Assembly: GCA_016179045.1 (NCBI GenBank)
Contig: JACOSL010000039.1
Location: forward strand, 1 to 45,438
DNA: 45,438 nucleotides
Source of the DNA: Fimbriimonas ginsengisoli
GTDB taxonomy: Bacteria > Armatimonadota > Fimbriimonadia > Fimbriimonadales > Fimbriimonadaceae
Direction: 5' to 3'
Of the stretch, positions 34,682-42,350 are shown one piece after another. Position numbers and translations under genes: made by a program. Under the pieces are notes generated by a model, which had not been told where the DNA came from, did not search any database, and was given only the letters and a program-made list of their open reading frames with translations. The stretch's first letter is position 1, and every line of letters begins with the position of its first letter.

Positions 34682-34734
34682 AGCGCTGAGCCAGCGCTTG
34701 GGCTAATATTACAACCGATTCATCGCTCTTGCAA
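34682..34734 (-). promoter_or_regulatory. Promoter and 5' hairpin of the NVGNT-repeat protein gene
   Basis: On the minus strand TTGCAA (34729-34734) and TAATAT (34706-34711) are separated by exactly 17 bases, a good vegetative-promoter pattern. The transcript would begin with a perfect 7-bp hairpin AGCGCTG-GCT-CAGCGCT (34682-34698) before the ribosome binding site. Confidence 0.5.
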
Positions 34735-34881
34735 ACCGCGATCCTAGCATGAACGGGGCTAAGGGCTTGCGGCGGCTACGAGCGCAAGTGTAAAGCCGGC
34801 AAATTTGCGAAGTCGAACGTTAGCCGTCTGGTCTGCCCGTGCTTGCTAGGCAACTCGCCCAGATCCTGGTAATTATCGCGG
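34735..34881. other. Short non-coding stretch upstream of the NVGNT-repeat gene
   Basis: About 150 bases after the DUF393 stop. A short open frame on the minus strand continues here but looks like read-through sequence in another frame. No structured element was recognised. Confidence 0.35.
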
Positions 34882-35277
34882 TCAGTGCCGGTAGTCGATC
34901 CGGCATGCCTGCAAGCCGAGCCATTTCGAGATGCGGTAGCGGTTGCGGACGACGAGCGCGTAGGCGCCAATTTCGACGAGCAGGATCGGGAACACGAGGT
35001 AGGTGACGGTCACGATGGGCTTGCCCCACCACCGGGTCCAAAGGAATCCGTTGAGAGCGAACACGCCGCCGAACACGCGGCCTCGAGAGGTTATGAGTTG
35101 GGCCGCGCCCTCGCAGCGGCGACGGGTGAGACCGAGCTTCGCGAGTTCTTCATCCGTCTTGGTCTGATACGGCTCGTAGCGAAACGCGTTGGCGCGGTCG
35201 AGCCTCTGCATCGCCCGCACCCCGGTCGAGCAGATGCCGCAGTCGGCGTCGAAGACGATGACGGGGCTGTCATCCAC
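34882..35277 (-). CDS. DCC-family thiol-disulfide oxidoreductase-like protein (DUF393)
   Basis: A 131-residue protein of the DUF393 family. PVIVFDADCGICSTGVRAMQRLD contains the hallmark Asp-Cys-x-x-Cys near the N-terminus. The family is thioredoxin-like, with members thought to act on disulfides. The C-terminal third has a hydrophobic helix (VTVTYLVFPILLVEIGAYAL) that may anchor it to the membrane. GTG 35277 gives the usual family N-terminus; the open extension to 35430 runs through a dispersed repeat and is not likely translated. Confidence 0.82.
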   Translation of the reverse strand: MDDSPVIVFDADCGICSTGVRAMQRLDRANAFRYEPYQTKTDEELAKLGLTRRRCEGAAQLITSRGRVFGGVFALNGFLWTRWWGKPIVTVTYLVFPILLVEIGAYALVVRNRYRISKWLGLQACRIDYRH

Positions 35278-35354
35278 TCCGTCAGCCCCCGCCCCTCTGC
35301 AATTCCGGACGCATCGCTCGGGCACCGTTGATGATGCGGTTCCTCGCTCCGCCG

Positions 35355-35502
35355 GGCTGCGCGCGGCGGAGGACCACCCCCCGCCTCGGCCTAGCCTCGG
35401 CGACCCCCGCCGTGAGGCAGGGGTTTTCAATTATCTTTGGCTCGCTCACCCCGTCCCGGGGCTCGCTCACCGTTTCCTTTGGGGACGCCATCCCTGGCAT
35501 CC
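35355..35502 (+). repeat. Dispersed palindrome-rich repeat, copy A
   Basis: About 148 bases with a series of small palindromes. It contains CCCCCGCCGTGAGGCAGGGG, then an AT-rich spacer, then CTCGCTCACCCCGTCCCGGG, then GGGGACGCCATCCCTGGCATCC. Copy C at 43722-43874 is its inverted counterpart with long near-identical stretches; copy B at 43408-43521 has the same order of elements. It is non-coding and lies between the DUF393 and DUF2071 genes. Confidence 0.75.
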
Positions 35503-35542
35503 GCAGACCCGCCATCGCGTTTGAATACGCCATCAATACAAT

Positions 35543-36295
35543 CTACGCATTCTCCTCACGGTAGCCGTGGTTCGGAACCGTTTCAGCCAGATCCAAGCAG
35601 TGGCCGGCCCCCACCGTCACCGCCGAACCTTCGGCAAGGAGCGCTGAGGCCGGCGGACCCGAGAGCACGGCGGCGAAATCGGGACCGTAGAGGCCGGCGA
35701 GGTCACCCTCAAGCACGGCGTCGCGCACGGAGGCCACGCGCCAGCAGGGATGATCCACCTGGTACTCGCTCGTGCAAGCCCCCCGCTTCGTGTAGCCCCA
35801 GTAATGCTCGACCGTGAACTCCGCTTCAGAACCCGCCACAAGCGGCTCGACCAGCCCGTAGGGCGTAACCCCCATCCGGCCCCACGCTCCGTTCGACTTG
35901 AACCGGTACTCGACTCGCCCGCCAGGCTCGGGGCGCACCTCATGCTCAATCGGCAGCCAGTGATAGTTCTCACCGTAAAGCGTCCGCGCAACCCAAACGA
36001 CCGCACGCCTGGGCACGATTTCCTTGATGAACACCACGCCGCGCCTCTCGCCATCCGGAGCCTCCCGCCGCACGTAAAACCGGAGATTGATTTCGTCGAA
36101 ATCGCCATGGCCAAGGAGGGATAATCCCCACATCCGGGTTCGCAAAAACCTAAACCCCACGATGCTGATAACACAGCGGCCTTGCCAAAGGTCGAACTCT
36201 GTCCCCGGTGGGATCAGCGGCGCGAGCAGGGCGGGCTCGATCTCGTAGTTCAGGATCGCCAGCCATCGCCATTCCGCCGAGAGCATCGGCCGCAC
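35543..36295 (-). CDS. DUF2071 (YqjF-like) family protein
   Basis: A 250-residue protein of the DUF2071 family, with an acetoacetate-decarboxylase-like fold. Typical features are the opening EWRWLAILNYEIEPALLAPLIPPGTE, the region FLRTRMWG, the segment INLRFYVRRE and YGENYHWLPIEHE. The biochemical role of the family is not known. ATG 36295 and ATG 36286 are both plausible starts. It lies alone, followed downstream by a dispersed repeat. Confidence 0.88.
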   Translation of the reverse strand: MRPMLSAEWRWLAILNYEIEPALLAPLIPPGTEFDLWQGRCVISIVGFRFLRTRMWGLSLLGHGDFDEINLRFYVRREAPDGERRGVVFIKEIVPRRAVVWVARTLYGENYHWLPIEHEVRPEPGGRVEYRFKSNGAWGRMGVTPYGLVEPLVAGSEAEFTVEHYWGYTKRGACTSEYQVDHPCWRVASVRDAVLEGDLAGLYGPDFAAVLSGPPASALLAEGSAVTVGAGHCLDLAETVPNHGYREENA

Positions 36296-36357
36296 GGCAT
36301 TACCCTACCCGGGCTTCAGGCTCGGGGGCGTCGCAGAACTCAACGCGGCGAAGACTG

Positions 36358-37245
36358 CTAGGCAGCGCGGCGCTCCGAAGCGCTTTCGTTGTCGAGGAAC
36401 AGCTTCTCCTGCTTCTCGTAGGTCTCGCTAAGTTCCGCGCCAAGCTCTTCGAGGCCGCCTGCCGTGAGGCCGAGCTCGCTCATGGCCGGCTCGGAGAACC
36501 GGTACAGCAAGCCGTCCCCGCCCACGCCGAAGCCAAGGTTCATGGACAGATGGTCGGCCAAATGGGTGATGTCCACGAGCGGGCTGCCCGCGCCACAGGC
36601 TTCGGGCTGGTGGTGGAAGCGAATCACGTCCACATAGGGCTTCGGCAAGTTCCATCGCTCGGCCAGAAACGCGCCTACTTCAGCGTGATCGAAGCCAAAC
36701 ATCCTTCGCTCGACCTCGTCGAAAGACAGCCCCTCGGCCTGAGCGATCTGCTGCACCGATCCAAGCTTGTTTTCGAGCCAGGCGCTGAGGGCGACCTTGC
36801 CGATGTTGTGCAGGAGACCGGCCGTGAAGGCGCTGTCGCTCTGGGCGGCGCCGGTGCGCTCCGCGATGAGCTTGGAACCGAGGGCGACGCTAAACGAGTT
36901 CACCCACAGGTGGTAGGGCTCGAGGCCGTATCCGGGCAGGGGCCGGCTCATCCACGGATACGTCGCCGCCACCATGCAGAGGTTGCGCACCGTACGGGTG
37001 CCGAGCACGATGACCGATTCGCTCACATCCATCACCTGACGCGGCAGGCCATAGTAGGCGCTGTTCGCCAGACGCAGCACCCGCGCGGTCAGGGCTTGGT
37101 CCTGGGTGATGTGCTTCGAGATCGAATTGGCGCTCGCGTCCGCGGAACTTGTCTCCTTGAGCACGGCCAGAGCAGCGGCAGGGAACGTGGGCAGATCGGT
37201 CGTCTGCTTGAGGATAGCTTCAAGAGTCATATTAAGATCGCTCAC
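36358..37245 (-). CDS. HDOD-domain signalling protein
   Basis: A 295-residue protein whose residues 15-215 form an HDOD domain, a degenerate HD-type fold. LPTFPAAALAVLKETSS opens it, and ALTARVLRLANSAYYG and AFTAGLLHNIGKVALSAWL are family hallmarks. HDOD proteins link signals such as c-di-GMP, chemotaxis and motility, and bind partners rather than hydrolyse nucleotides. GTG 37245 overlaps the stop of the CheD-like gene (GTGA), so the two are translationally coupled and probably work together. Confidence 0.9.
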   Translation of the reverse strand: MSDLNMTLEAILKQTTDLPTFPAAALAVLKETSSADASANSISKHITQDQALTARVLRLANSAYYGLPRQVMDVSESVIVLGTRTVRNLCMVAATYPWMSRPLPGYGLEPYHLWVNSFSVALGSKLIAERTGAAQSDSAFTAGLLHNIGKVALSAWLENKLGSVQQIAQAEGLSFDEVERRMFGFDHAEVGAFLAERWNLPKPYVDVIRFHHQPEACGAGSPLVDITHLADHLSMNLGFGVGGDGLLYRFSEPAMSELGLTAGGLEELGAELSETYEKQEKLFLDNESASERRAA

Positions 37246-37784
37246 AGCTTGCCCCCCAAATTCGAAAGAAGGCGCTCGGGGCCGTTGGCCATCTGCACCG
37301 TGACCACGCCGTTGTCGACCGAGAACACCAGACGCCGGGCCAGGTGGCCACCCGTATCTTGGTCGGTAAGCGGGATTCCGAGGTCGGTGAGCGCCTTTAG
37401 CACCGCTTCGATGTTGCGAACGCCGATCTGGAGCGATTGCGCCGATTCGGCCTTGTCGCCGGTCACGGGCTGCGCTCCGCCCGCGAAGGCTGCCCGCACT
37501 CGGTCGCGCTGCGCACCCGCCTGCTCCATCATATCAAGTAACGCTGGGAGTGCGGTGTTGGCATACATGCCTACCCGGCCGGGAGTTCTGTCGGTGGGTG
37601 AAATGGGCAATACGATGTGAACCATGCCGCCCACTTCGGCGGTGGCATCCAAGGCGCACAAGCCGATCCCAGCCGCAAGCCCGGGGATGGTGAGCTGGCC
37701 TTCGCCCTTCACGACCTGGATGTCCGACATGCCGACAAGCGAGTTTGTATTGGACATATCAGACTCGCCCCACGGTCTTCCCAT
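37242..37784 (-). CDS. cheD: CheD-like protein, apparently without the catalytic cysteine
   Basis: A 180-residue CheD homologue. CheD deamidates glutamines on chemoreceptors and, in Bacillus and Thermotoga, binds CheC. Family features are GGMVHIVLP with the catalytic His56, MYANTALPALLDMMEQAGAQ, AAFAGGAQ, IGVRNIEAVLKAL and DTGGHLARRLVFSV. In active CheD the Cys lies in GLGSC. Aligning backward from GGMVH, the matching residue here is Gly39 (GLAAGI), and the only nearby Cys is Cys43, four residues later. The protein may therefore be a binding rather than a catalytic module. ATG 37784 has GAGGG six bases upstream. It is coupled to the HDOD gene. Confidence 0.82.
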   Translation of the reverse strand: MGRPWGESDMSNTNSLVGMSDIQVVKGEGQLTIPGLAAGIGLCALDATAEVGGMVHIVLPISPTDRTPGRVGMYANTALPALLDMMEQAGAQRDRVRAAFAGGAQPVTGDKAESAQSLQIGVRNIEAVLKALTDLGIPLTDQDTGGHLARRLVFSVDNGVVTVQMANGPERLLSNLGGKL

Positions 37785-37921
37785 AGCCTTCCCTCAGTTC
37801 CCACAAAGCCCTAGCCGTGTGCCATGTCATGCCGCCCCACTTCCCCAGCGTGAAAGCCACGCACCCCGCATATTCCACATGGAACGAACCTGCGAAGCAG
37901 GTAATTCTCCCAGGCCGGGGC
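37785..37921 (-). other. Intergenic region between the hydrolase and cheD, with two inverted repeats
   Basis: 137 bases on the minus strand between the hydrolase stop and the CheD-like gene. ACCTGC-TTC-GCAGGT (37888-37902) is a 6-bp hairpin 20 bases after the hydrolase stop, possibly a weak terminator as no T tract follows. TTCCA-CA-TGGAA (37873-37884) is a perfect 5-bp inverted repeat that could be an operator or part of the cheD promoter. Confidence 0.4.
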
Positions 37922-38800
37922 TCAGTGTGCGAGCGCGTCGGCCAGTTCGCTAAGCCGGCGCACGTATTCGGCCGGGGCGAGGTTCTGGCACTGCGCGTGC
38001 TCGGCGCCCGGCACGACCCAAAGCGGGCAACCGGCCGCCTCGGAAAGCGTCTTGGCCTGGCTCATCTCCATGAGGCGATCCCTGTCGCCCTGAATGACTA
38101 GCGCGGGACGTCCTCGCCAACGCGCGGCGCCATCGACGGGCCGAACCGTGGAAGGATCGACCCCTGACCGAACCTTCGCCAGCCAACGTACTGGAGCGAG
38201 AATAACGTGCCCGCCGGGCAGGAGCAGATCGAACCAGCGGCGCACCGCGTCATCGAGCACCGCGAACGATCCTTCGGACACGATCGCGTCGGCCCGAGCG
38301 CGCTCGACCGCCAGCCAACAAGCCGCGCCGCCCATCGAGATGCCGACGAGCACCGTCTTGGGCGGCTTGGCGAACCGAGCCTGCGCCCAGCTCGCGGCAT
38401 GAATCACCGTTTCGGCTTCCTTCACGCCGAAGCCGCAGGTGGGGTCGGGGTTGGCATCGTGGGCGGGCATTGCTGGGGCGACCGCCTCGTAGCCTCGGCG
38501 GTCGAGTTCCACCAGCATTTCGCTCCACGAGCCACGGTCGCCGCCGTATCCGTGCACGAGCACGAACAGCACCTTTCGTTTCGATCCGCCCGCTGCCAAT
38601 CCGGGCGTGCACCAAGCCGGGAATGGGGGGCTGCCCGAGATCGAGACTTCGGATGCCCCTGCAGGCCGCACCGGGTGGCGACGCATGGGGGAGATGTAGC
38701 TCAAGGCGAGCATCCAGCAGCCGACGGCATAGACGAGCAGGCCGACAAGCAGCCAGCTCACCAGCCTAACCCAGCGCCGCTTCCGCCGCATCGACCGCAT
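37922..38800 (-). CDS. Membrane-anchored alpha/beta hydrolase
   Basis: A 292-residue protein with an N-terminal helix (about residues 14-34), then an alpha/beta hydrolase fold. VLVHGYGGDRGSW is the oxyanion region, VGISMGGAA contains the nucleophile Ser in GxSxG, GDRDRLM carries the acid and PGAEHAQ the His of the triad. Substrate unknown. ATG 38800 or ATG 38791 both lie inside the 3' end of folD, so the gene is in the same run as folD and nusB. Confidence 0.86.
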   Translation of the reverse strand: MRSMRRKRRWVRLVSWLLVGLLVYAVGCWMLALSYISPMRRHPVRPAGASEVSISGSPPFPAWCTPGLAAGGSKRKVLFVLVHGYGGDRGSWSEMLVELDRRGYEAVAPAMPAHDANPDPTCGFGVKEAETVIHAASWAQARFAKPPKTVLVGISMGGAACWLAVERARADAIVSEGSFAVLDDAVRRWFDLLLPGGHVILAPVRWLAKVRSGVDPSTVRPVDGAARWRGRPALVIQGDRDRLMEMSQAKTLSEAAGCPLWVVPGAEHAQCQNLAPAEYVRRLSELADALAH

Positions 38801-39608
38801 TGCTCAGGAGCGAGGCAACCGTCATCGGCCCGACGCCGCCGGGTACCGGAGTGATCCACGCGGCGACCTTGCTCGCCCCCGCAAAATCCACATCGCCCAC
38901 ATCGCCCGCTCGCCCCTCCACCTTGTTGTAGCCGGCGTCGATCACCACCGCCCCCGGCTCGATCCAATCGCCCTTCACCATCTCGGCCCTGCCCACCGCC
39001 GCCACCAAGATATCCGCCTCGCGGCACAGGTCGGGCAGATTAACGGTTTTGGAGTGGGCGACGGTGACGGTGGCGTTCATTTCCAGAAGCATCAGCGCCA
39101 TCGGCTTGCCGAGGATGACGCTGCGACCGATCACCACCGCCCTCTTGCCCTGCGCCTCAATTCCGTAATGCTCCAGTAGCCGCACAATGCCGAGCGGGGT
39201 GGCGCACCGAAAGCCGGGCAGGCCCGCGACCAGCCGCCCGAGGGATTGGGGCGTGATGCCGTCCACGTCCTTGGCCGCACCAAGGGCGAGGAGCGCCGCA
39301 TTCTCGTTCAGCTGCCTCGGAAACGGATGTTGCAGGAGAACGCCGTGAACCGCTGGATCGGCGTTGAGCCGCTCGATGAGCCCGATCACCTCCCCTTGGG
39401 CGGTGCGTTCCGTGAGCTCGTAGCTCTCGCCCTCGATGCAGATTTCGTCCGCCCACTTGCGCTTCATCCGAACGTAGGCGAGGCTGGCCGGGTCTTGGGC
39501 CGCCACGATCACGTCGAGCCTTGGAACATGGCCGGTGCGCGCGCGCAGACGATCGACCCGCGCACCAAGTTCCGCCCGGACTTGGCGCGAAAGCGCCTTG
39601 CCGTCCAT
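38766..39608 (-). CDS. folD: Bifunctional methylenetetrahydrofolate dehydrogenase / cyclohydrolase
   Basis: FolD interconverts 5,10-methylene-, methenyl- and 10-formyl-tetrahydrofolate, supplying one-carbon units to PurH among others. The SLAYVRMKRKW segment carries the catalytic Lys, GVLLQHPFP is the substrate loop, VVIGRSVILGKPMALMLL binds NADP and PVPGGVGPMT is the C-terminal signature. ATG 39608 gives 280 residues and an 11-base gap to nusB; the open extension to 39653 overlaps nusB. Confidence 0.95.
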   Translation of the reverse strand: MDGKALSRQVRAELGARVDRLRARTGHVPRLDVIVAAQDPASLAYVRMKRKWADEICIEGESYELTERTAQGEVIGLIERLNADPAVHGVLLQHPFPRQLNENAALLALGAAKDVDGITPQSLGRLVAGLPGFRCATPLGIVRLLEHYGIEAQGKRAVVIGRSVILGKPMALMLLEMNATVTVAHSKTVNLPDLCREADILVAAVGRAEMVKGDWIEPGAVVIDAGYNKVEGRAGDVGDVDFAGASKVAAWITPVPGGVGPMTVASLLSNAVDAAEAALG

Positions 39609-39619
39609 GATCCGCGCGC

Positions 39620-40180
39620 TCAAGGCTTGGGCTCCTCTGAGCGGAGCGTCCACCCGCCTGCTTTGGCCAGTTCGGCTTGGTCGGGAGTCACTTCGACCGT
39701 CTCGACCGGAGGTTCCGCTTCAGGCTCGACCGCTTCCTCATGGCCCCCCTCGGTCGGCGTCCATTCGGCCTTCGGCGAATCGAGAACGAGCCGGCCCAGC
39801 ACGCCGTTCACGAACTTGCCGCTGTCGGCGGTGGAATATTTTTTGGCGATCTCGATCGCCTCGTTGATGGTCACCGCAGGAGGGATGGTGGGGCAGTGAA
39901 ACAGCTCGTAGGTTGCCAGGCGAATCAGGTTGCGGTCGACGGCGGCAAGCCGCTCGAAATCCCAGCCTTCGAGGCGCTCGGCGATGAGGCGGTCGAGCTC
40001 GGGCCGCTCGGCGCGAACCCCCTCGACGAGGGAACGGGCGAATTCGAGCAGATCGTCGGTCAGCTTGGCCTCGGTTTCCATCTGGCCGATGGCGGCGCCA
40101 ATGGGCGTCCGACCGATCTCGATTTCATACAGCGCGCGGAGCGCCGCCTCTCGCGACTTTCGCCGCGATTTAGGCCCCAC
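39620..40180 (-). CDS. nusB: Transcription antitermination factor NusB with C-terminal extension
   Basis: NusB, with NusE/S10, binds boxA of rRNA transcripts and allows antitermination. The opening SRRKSREAALRALYEIE, the segment LIAERLEGWDFERLAAVDRNLIRLATYEL and INEAIEIAKKYSTADSGKFVNGVLG are all typical. About 45 residues rich in Pro, Glu and Val (from about residue 140) extend the family's usual 130-150 residues; this part looks disordered. GTG 40180 overlaps the accC stop by 11 bases. Confidence 0.93.
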   Translation of the reverse strand: MGPKSRRKSREAALRALYEIEIGRTPIGAAIGQMETEAKLTDDLLEFARSLVEGVRAERPELDRLIAERLEGWDFERLAAVDRNLIRLATYELFHCPTIPPAVTINEAIEIAKKYSTADSGKFVNGVLGRLVLDSPKAEWTPTEGGHEEAVEPEAEPPVETVEVTPDQAELAKAGGWTLRSEEPKP

Positions 40181-41531
40181 GGGCCTCCTCGGCGAGCATC
40201 GCGGGCACGAACGAGGTGTCGACCTCGCCCGAGACGAATCTTGGATGGGCGCACAGCCGCCGCAGGAAGGGCAGGTTGGTGGCGATCCCTTCGATCGAAA
40301 ACTCTTCGAGCGCGGCCTGCAGCTTGCGCACCGCCTCGTCGCGGTCGCGGCCCAGCACGATCAGCTTGCCGAGCAGCGGGTCGTAGTAGGGGCTGACGCT
40401 GAATCCGGCGTAGCAGTGGGTCTCTATGCGCACGCCGCGCCCGCCGGGGGCGCGCCAGCCCGCGATCAGCCCGGTGCTGGGGGCAAAGTCCTTGTCCGGG
40501 TCTTGGGCGGTGATTCGCGCCTCGATCGCGTGGCCCTTGAGTTTGATGTCGTCTTGCCGGAATGGCAGCTTCCTACCTGCGGCCACCTCGAGCATGAGCT
40601 TGACGAGGTCGATGCCCGCGATCTCCTCCGTCACCGTGTGCTCGACCTGAAGCCGCGTGTTCATCTCGAGGAAGTAGAAGTGGAAGTCCTTGTCGACGAG
40701 GAATTCGACCGTGCCCGCGCTTTGGTAGCCCACCGAACTGGCGACGCGCACCGCCGCGTCGCCCATCGCTCGCCGCACCTTGTTGGGCAGGCGCGAGTAA
40801 GGCGCTTCTTCGACGAGCTTTTGGTGCCGCAGGTTCTGAACCGAGCATTCGCGCTCGCCGAGGTGGACGACGTGGCCATGGGCGTCGCCTAGCACCTGAA
40901 CCTCCACGTGGCGAGGCTGCACCAGGCACTTCTCGACGAGGATTTCGCCGCTGCCGAAGCTGGCCTGTGCCTCCGCGCGGGCTGTTTGCAGGAGGGCGGG
41001 CAGTTCCTCCGGCTCGTCGACGCGGCGGATGCCTCGGCCTCCGCCCCCCGCGATCGCCTTGAGCAAGACGGGGAACCCGATCCGCTTGGCTTCGGCAAGC
41101 GCCTGCGCCTCGTCGGCCACGGGATGGTCGCTGCCGGGGATCACCGGACACTTGGCGGCGATGGCGGCGTGCTTGGCCTTCGCCTTATCGCCCATCGCCT
41201 CGATCGCGCTAACCGTGGGGCCGATAAAGCGGATGCCGAGCGAATGCAGCGCGCTTGCGAAGTTGGGGCGTTCGCTAAAGTAGCCGTAGCCGGGATGCAC
41301 CGCGTCAGCGCCCGAAATCTGCGCCGCCATGAGCACGTTCGCGAGGTTGAGGTAGCTCTCGCCGTTGGCGTTGCCGCCCACGCACATCACCTCGTCCGCG
41401 ATTTTGACGTGGAGCGAATCGCGGTCGGCCTCCGAATAGATCGCGACCGAGCGAATCCCCATCTCCCGGCACGCGCGGATGATGCGGCAGGCGATCTCGC
41501 CCCGGTTGGCGATCAGCACCTTGCCGATCAT
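40170..41531 (-). CDS. accC: Acetyl-CoA carboxylase, biotin carboxylase subunit
   Basis: AccC uses ATP and bicarbonate to carboxylate the biotin of AccB, the first half of malonyl-CoA synthesis. The 453 residues show MIGKVLIANRGEIACRIIRA, the ATP-grasp Gly-rich loop AGGGGRGIRRV, and FYFLEMNTRLQVEHTVTEEI. ATG 41531 gives the standard N-terminus and leaves seven bases to the preceding stop; the open extension to 41609 covers the upstream gene. It is followed by nusB. A carrier with the biotin lysine must be encoded elsewhere, as the neighbouring AccB-like protein lacks it. Confidence 0.96.
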   Translation of the reverse strand: MIGKVLIANRGEIACRIIRACREMGIRSVAIYSEADRDSLHVKIADEVMCVGGNANGESYLNLANVLMAAQISGADAVHPGYGYFSERPNFASALHSLGIRFIGPTVSAIEAMGDKAKAKHAAIAAKCPVIPGSDHPVADEAQALAEAKRIGFPVLLKAIAGGGGRGIRRVDEPEELPALLQTARAEAQASFGSGEILVEKCLVQPRHVEVQVLGDAHGHVVHLGERECSVQNLRHQKLVEEAPYSRLPNKVRRAMGDAAVRVASSVGYQSAGTVEFLVDKDFHFYFLEMNTRLQVEHTVTEEIAGIDLVKLMLEVAAGRKLPFRQDDIKLKGHAIEARITAQDPDKDFAPSTGLIAGWRAPGGRGVRIETHCYAGFSVSPYYDPLLGKLIVLGRDRDEAVRKLQAALEEFSIEGIATNLPFLRRLCAHPRFVSGEVDTSFVPAMLAEEARGA

Positions 41532-41538
41532 CGGGCCG

Positions 41539-41925
41539 TTAGTAGTCGCCGTGCCCCGGGTGCGGGCAGGTGACTTCTCCGGTCGCCGGGTTGTAGTTGT
41601 AGGGCTCATGAGGTTCGATGGGGCACTTGGTGAACGACGATCCGAGGTGCAGCTCTTCCAAGGTGTCCGGCGCCTTGCCGTCGGGGGCGCCCATGCGCGC
41701 GATTTTCACCGCCTCGCGCGCCTGGCTCAGGTTACTCTTGCAGACCTCGTCGCGCGCGGCGAATATCACCTTGCCCGGCACGGTCGTGCCCATCTTATCC
41801 GCCCGCTCCTTGCCAGGTCCGGCGCCCACGCCACCCACCTGGCCGACGAAGAACACGACGAGCAGCAGCATGAGGATGCCGACGGCGGAGAGCATCATCA
41901 CGAGGGTGTTGCCGCGCCTTTTCAT
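41539..41925 (-). CDS. Pilin-like or pseudopilin-like small membrane protein
   Basis: A 128-residue protein with a basic start (MKRRGNTLVMMLSAVGILML) and a single hydrophobic helix, like type IV prepilins and pseudopilins (cleavage would fall after RRG), though the conserved Glu5 is replaced. The C-terminal portion, with CPIEPHEPYNYNPATGEVTCPHPGHG, resembles the last beta-turn segment of general-secretion pseudopilins. The cysteines may form a disulfide. It overlaps the AccB-like gene by four bases (ATGA), so the two are co-translated with accC seven bases further on. Function unknown. Confidence 0.7.
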   Translation of the reverse strand: MKRRGNTLVMMLSAVGILMLLLVVFFVGQVGGVGAGPGKERADKMGTTVPGKVIFAARDEVCKSNLSQAREAVKIARMGAPDGKAPDTLEELHLGSSFTKCPIEPHEPYNYNPATGEVTCPHPGHGDY

Positions 41926-42314
41926 CGCGCCACCCTGACGATCGCGAGCGGCTGGCCGAACTCGACCGCCTCGCCGTCTTGCACGAGCACTTCGATCACT
42001 TCTCCGCTCACGCTGCTTTCCACTTCGTTATCGATGCCGAGGGCGTTGATCACGCCGATCACATCGCCCGGCTGCACCTTCATGCCGAGTTCGAGGGGCG
42101 CTGCGCCCGGCACGTAGTAGCCGATGAGGGGGGCGCGGATGGGCACGCCGTCGGGGGCGGGGATTTCGGGGGTCTTGGCGGTTTGGGCTTGGGGCGTTTG
42201 ATCGAGGCGCGCGCGGAACACCGCGCCGCCGGCCTCCAGCTCCAGCTCGGCAAAGCCATGCCGCCGGGCCGTATCCAGCGCATGGCGCACGAGCTCCAGG
42301 TCCAGCTCGGCCAT
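41922..42314 (-). CDS. AccB-like protein lacking the biotinylation lysine
   Basis: A 130-residue biotinyl-domain protein. The second half aligns with BCCP: APLIGYYVPG, GMKVQPGDVIGVI, VESSVSGEVIEVLVQDGEAVEFGQPLAIV. In BCCP the central hairpin reads EAMK with the biotinylated lysine; here residues 90-93 are Asn-Ala-Leu-Gly (VINALGIDNEVE). The thumb segment is also shortened. The DNA frame is clear. It cannot carry biotin at the usual site. Plant BADC proteins are similar biotin-less homologues that bind acetyl-CoA carboxylase and damp its activity; this may be a bacterial counterpart. The N-terminus has a helical region of unknown function. Confidence 0.85.
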   Translation of the reverse strand: MAELDLELVRHALDTARRHGFAELELEAGGAVFRARLDQTPQAQTAKTPEIPAPDGVPIRAPLIGYYVPGAAPLELGMKVQPGDVIGVINALGIDNEVESSVSGEVIEVLVQDGEAVEFGQPLAIVRVAR

Positions 42315-42350
42315 TGGTGCAGAGTGTACCGCCCGAGTTGGGGCAGAGGC

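Noticed and set aside
34776-34970. 64-residue minus-strand frame beside DUF393
   Set aside because: It overlaps the DUF393 coding region in another frame and has no ribosome binding site or similarity.
35282-35545. Short open frames across repeat copy A
   Set aside because: They read through palindromic repeat sequence; similar peptides from copies B and C are explained by the repeat itself.
36208-37620. 470-residue plus-strand frame opposite the HDOD and CheD genes
   Set aside because: A shadow; the minus-strand genes carry clear HDOD and CheD motifs.
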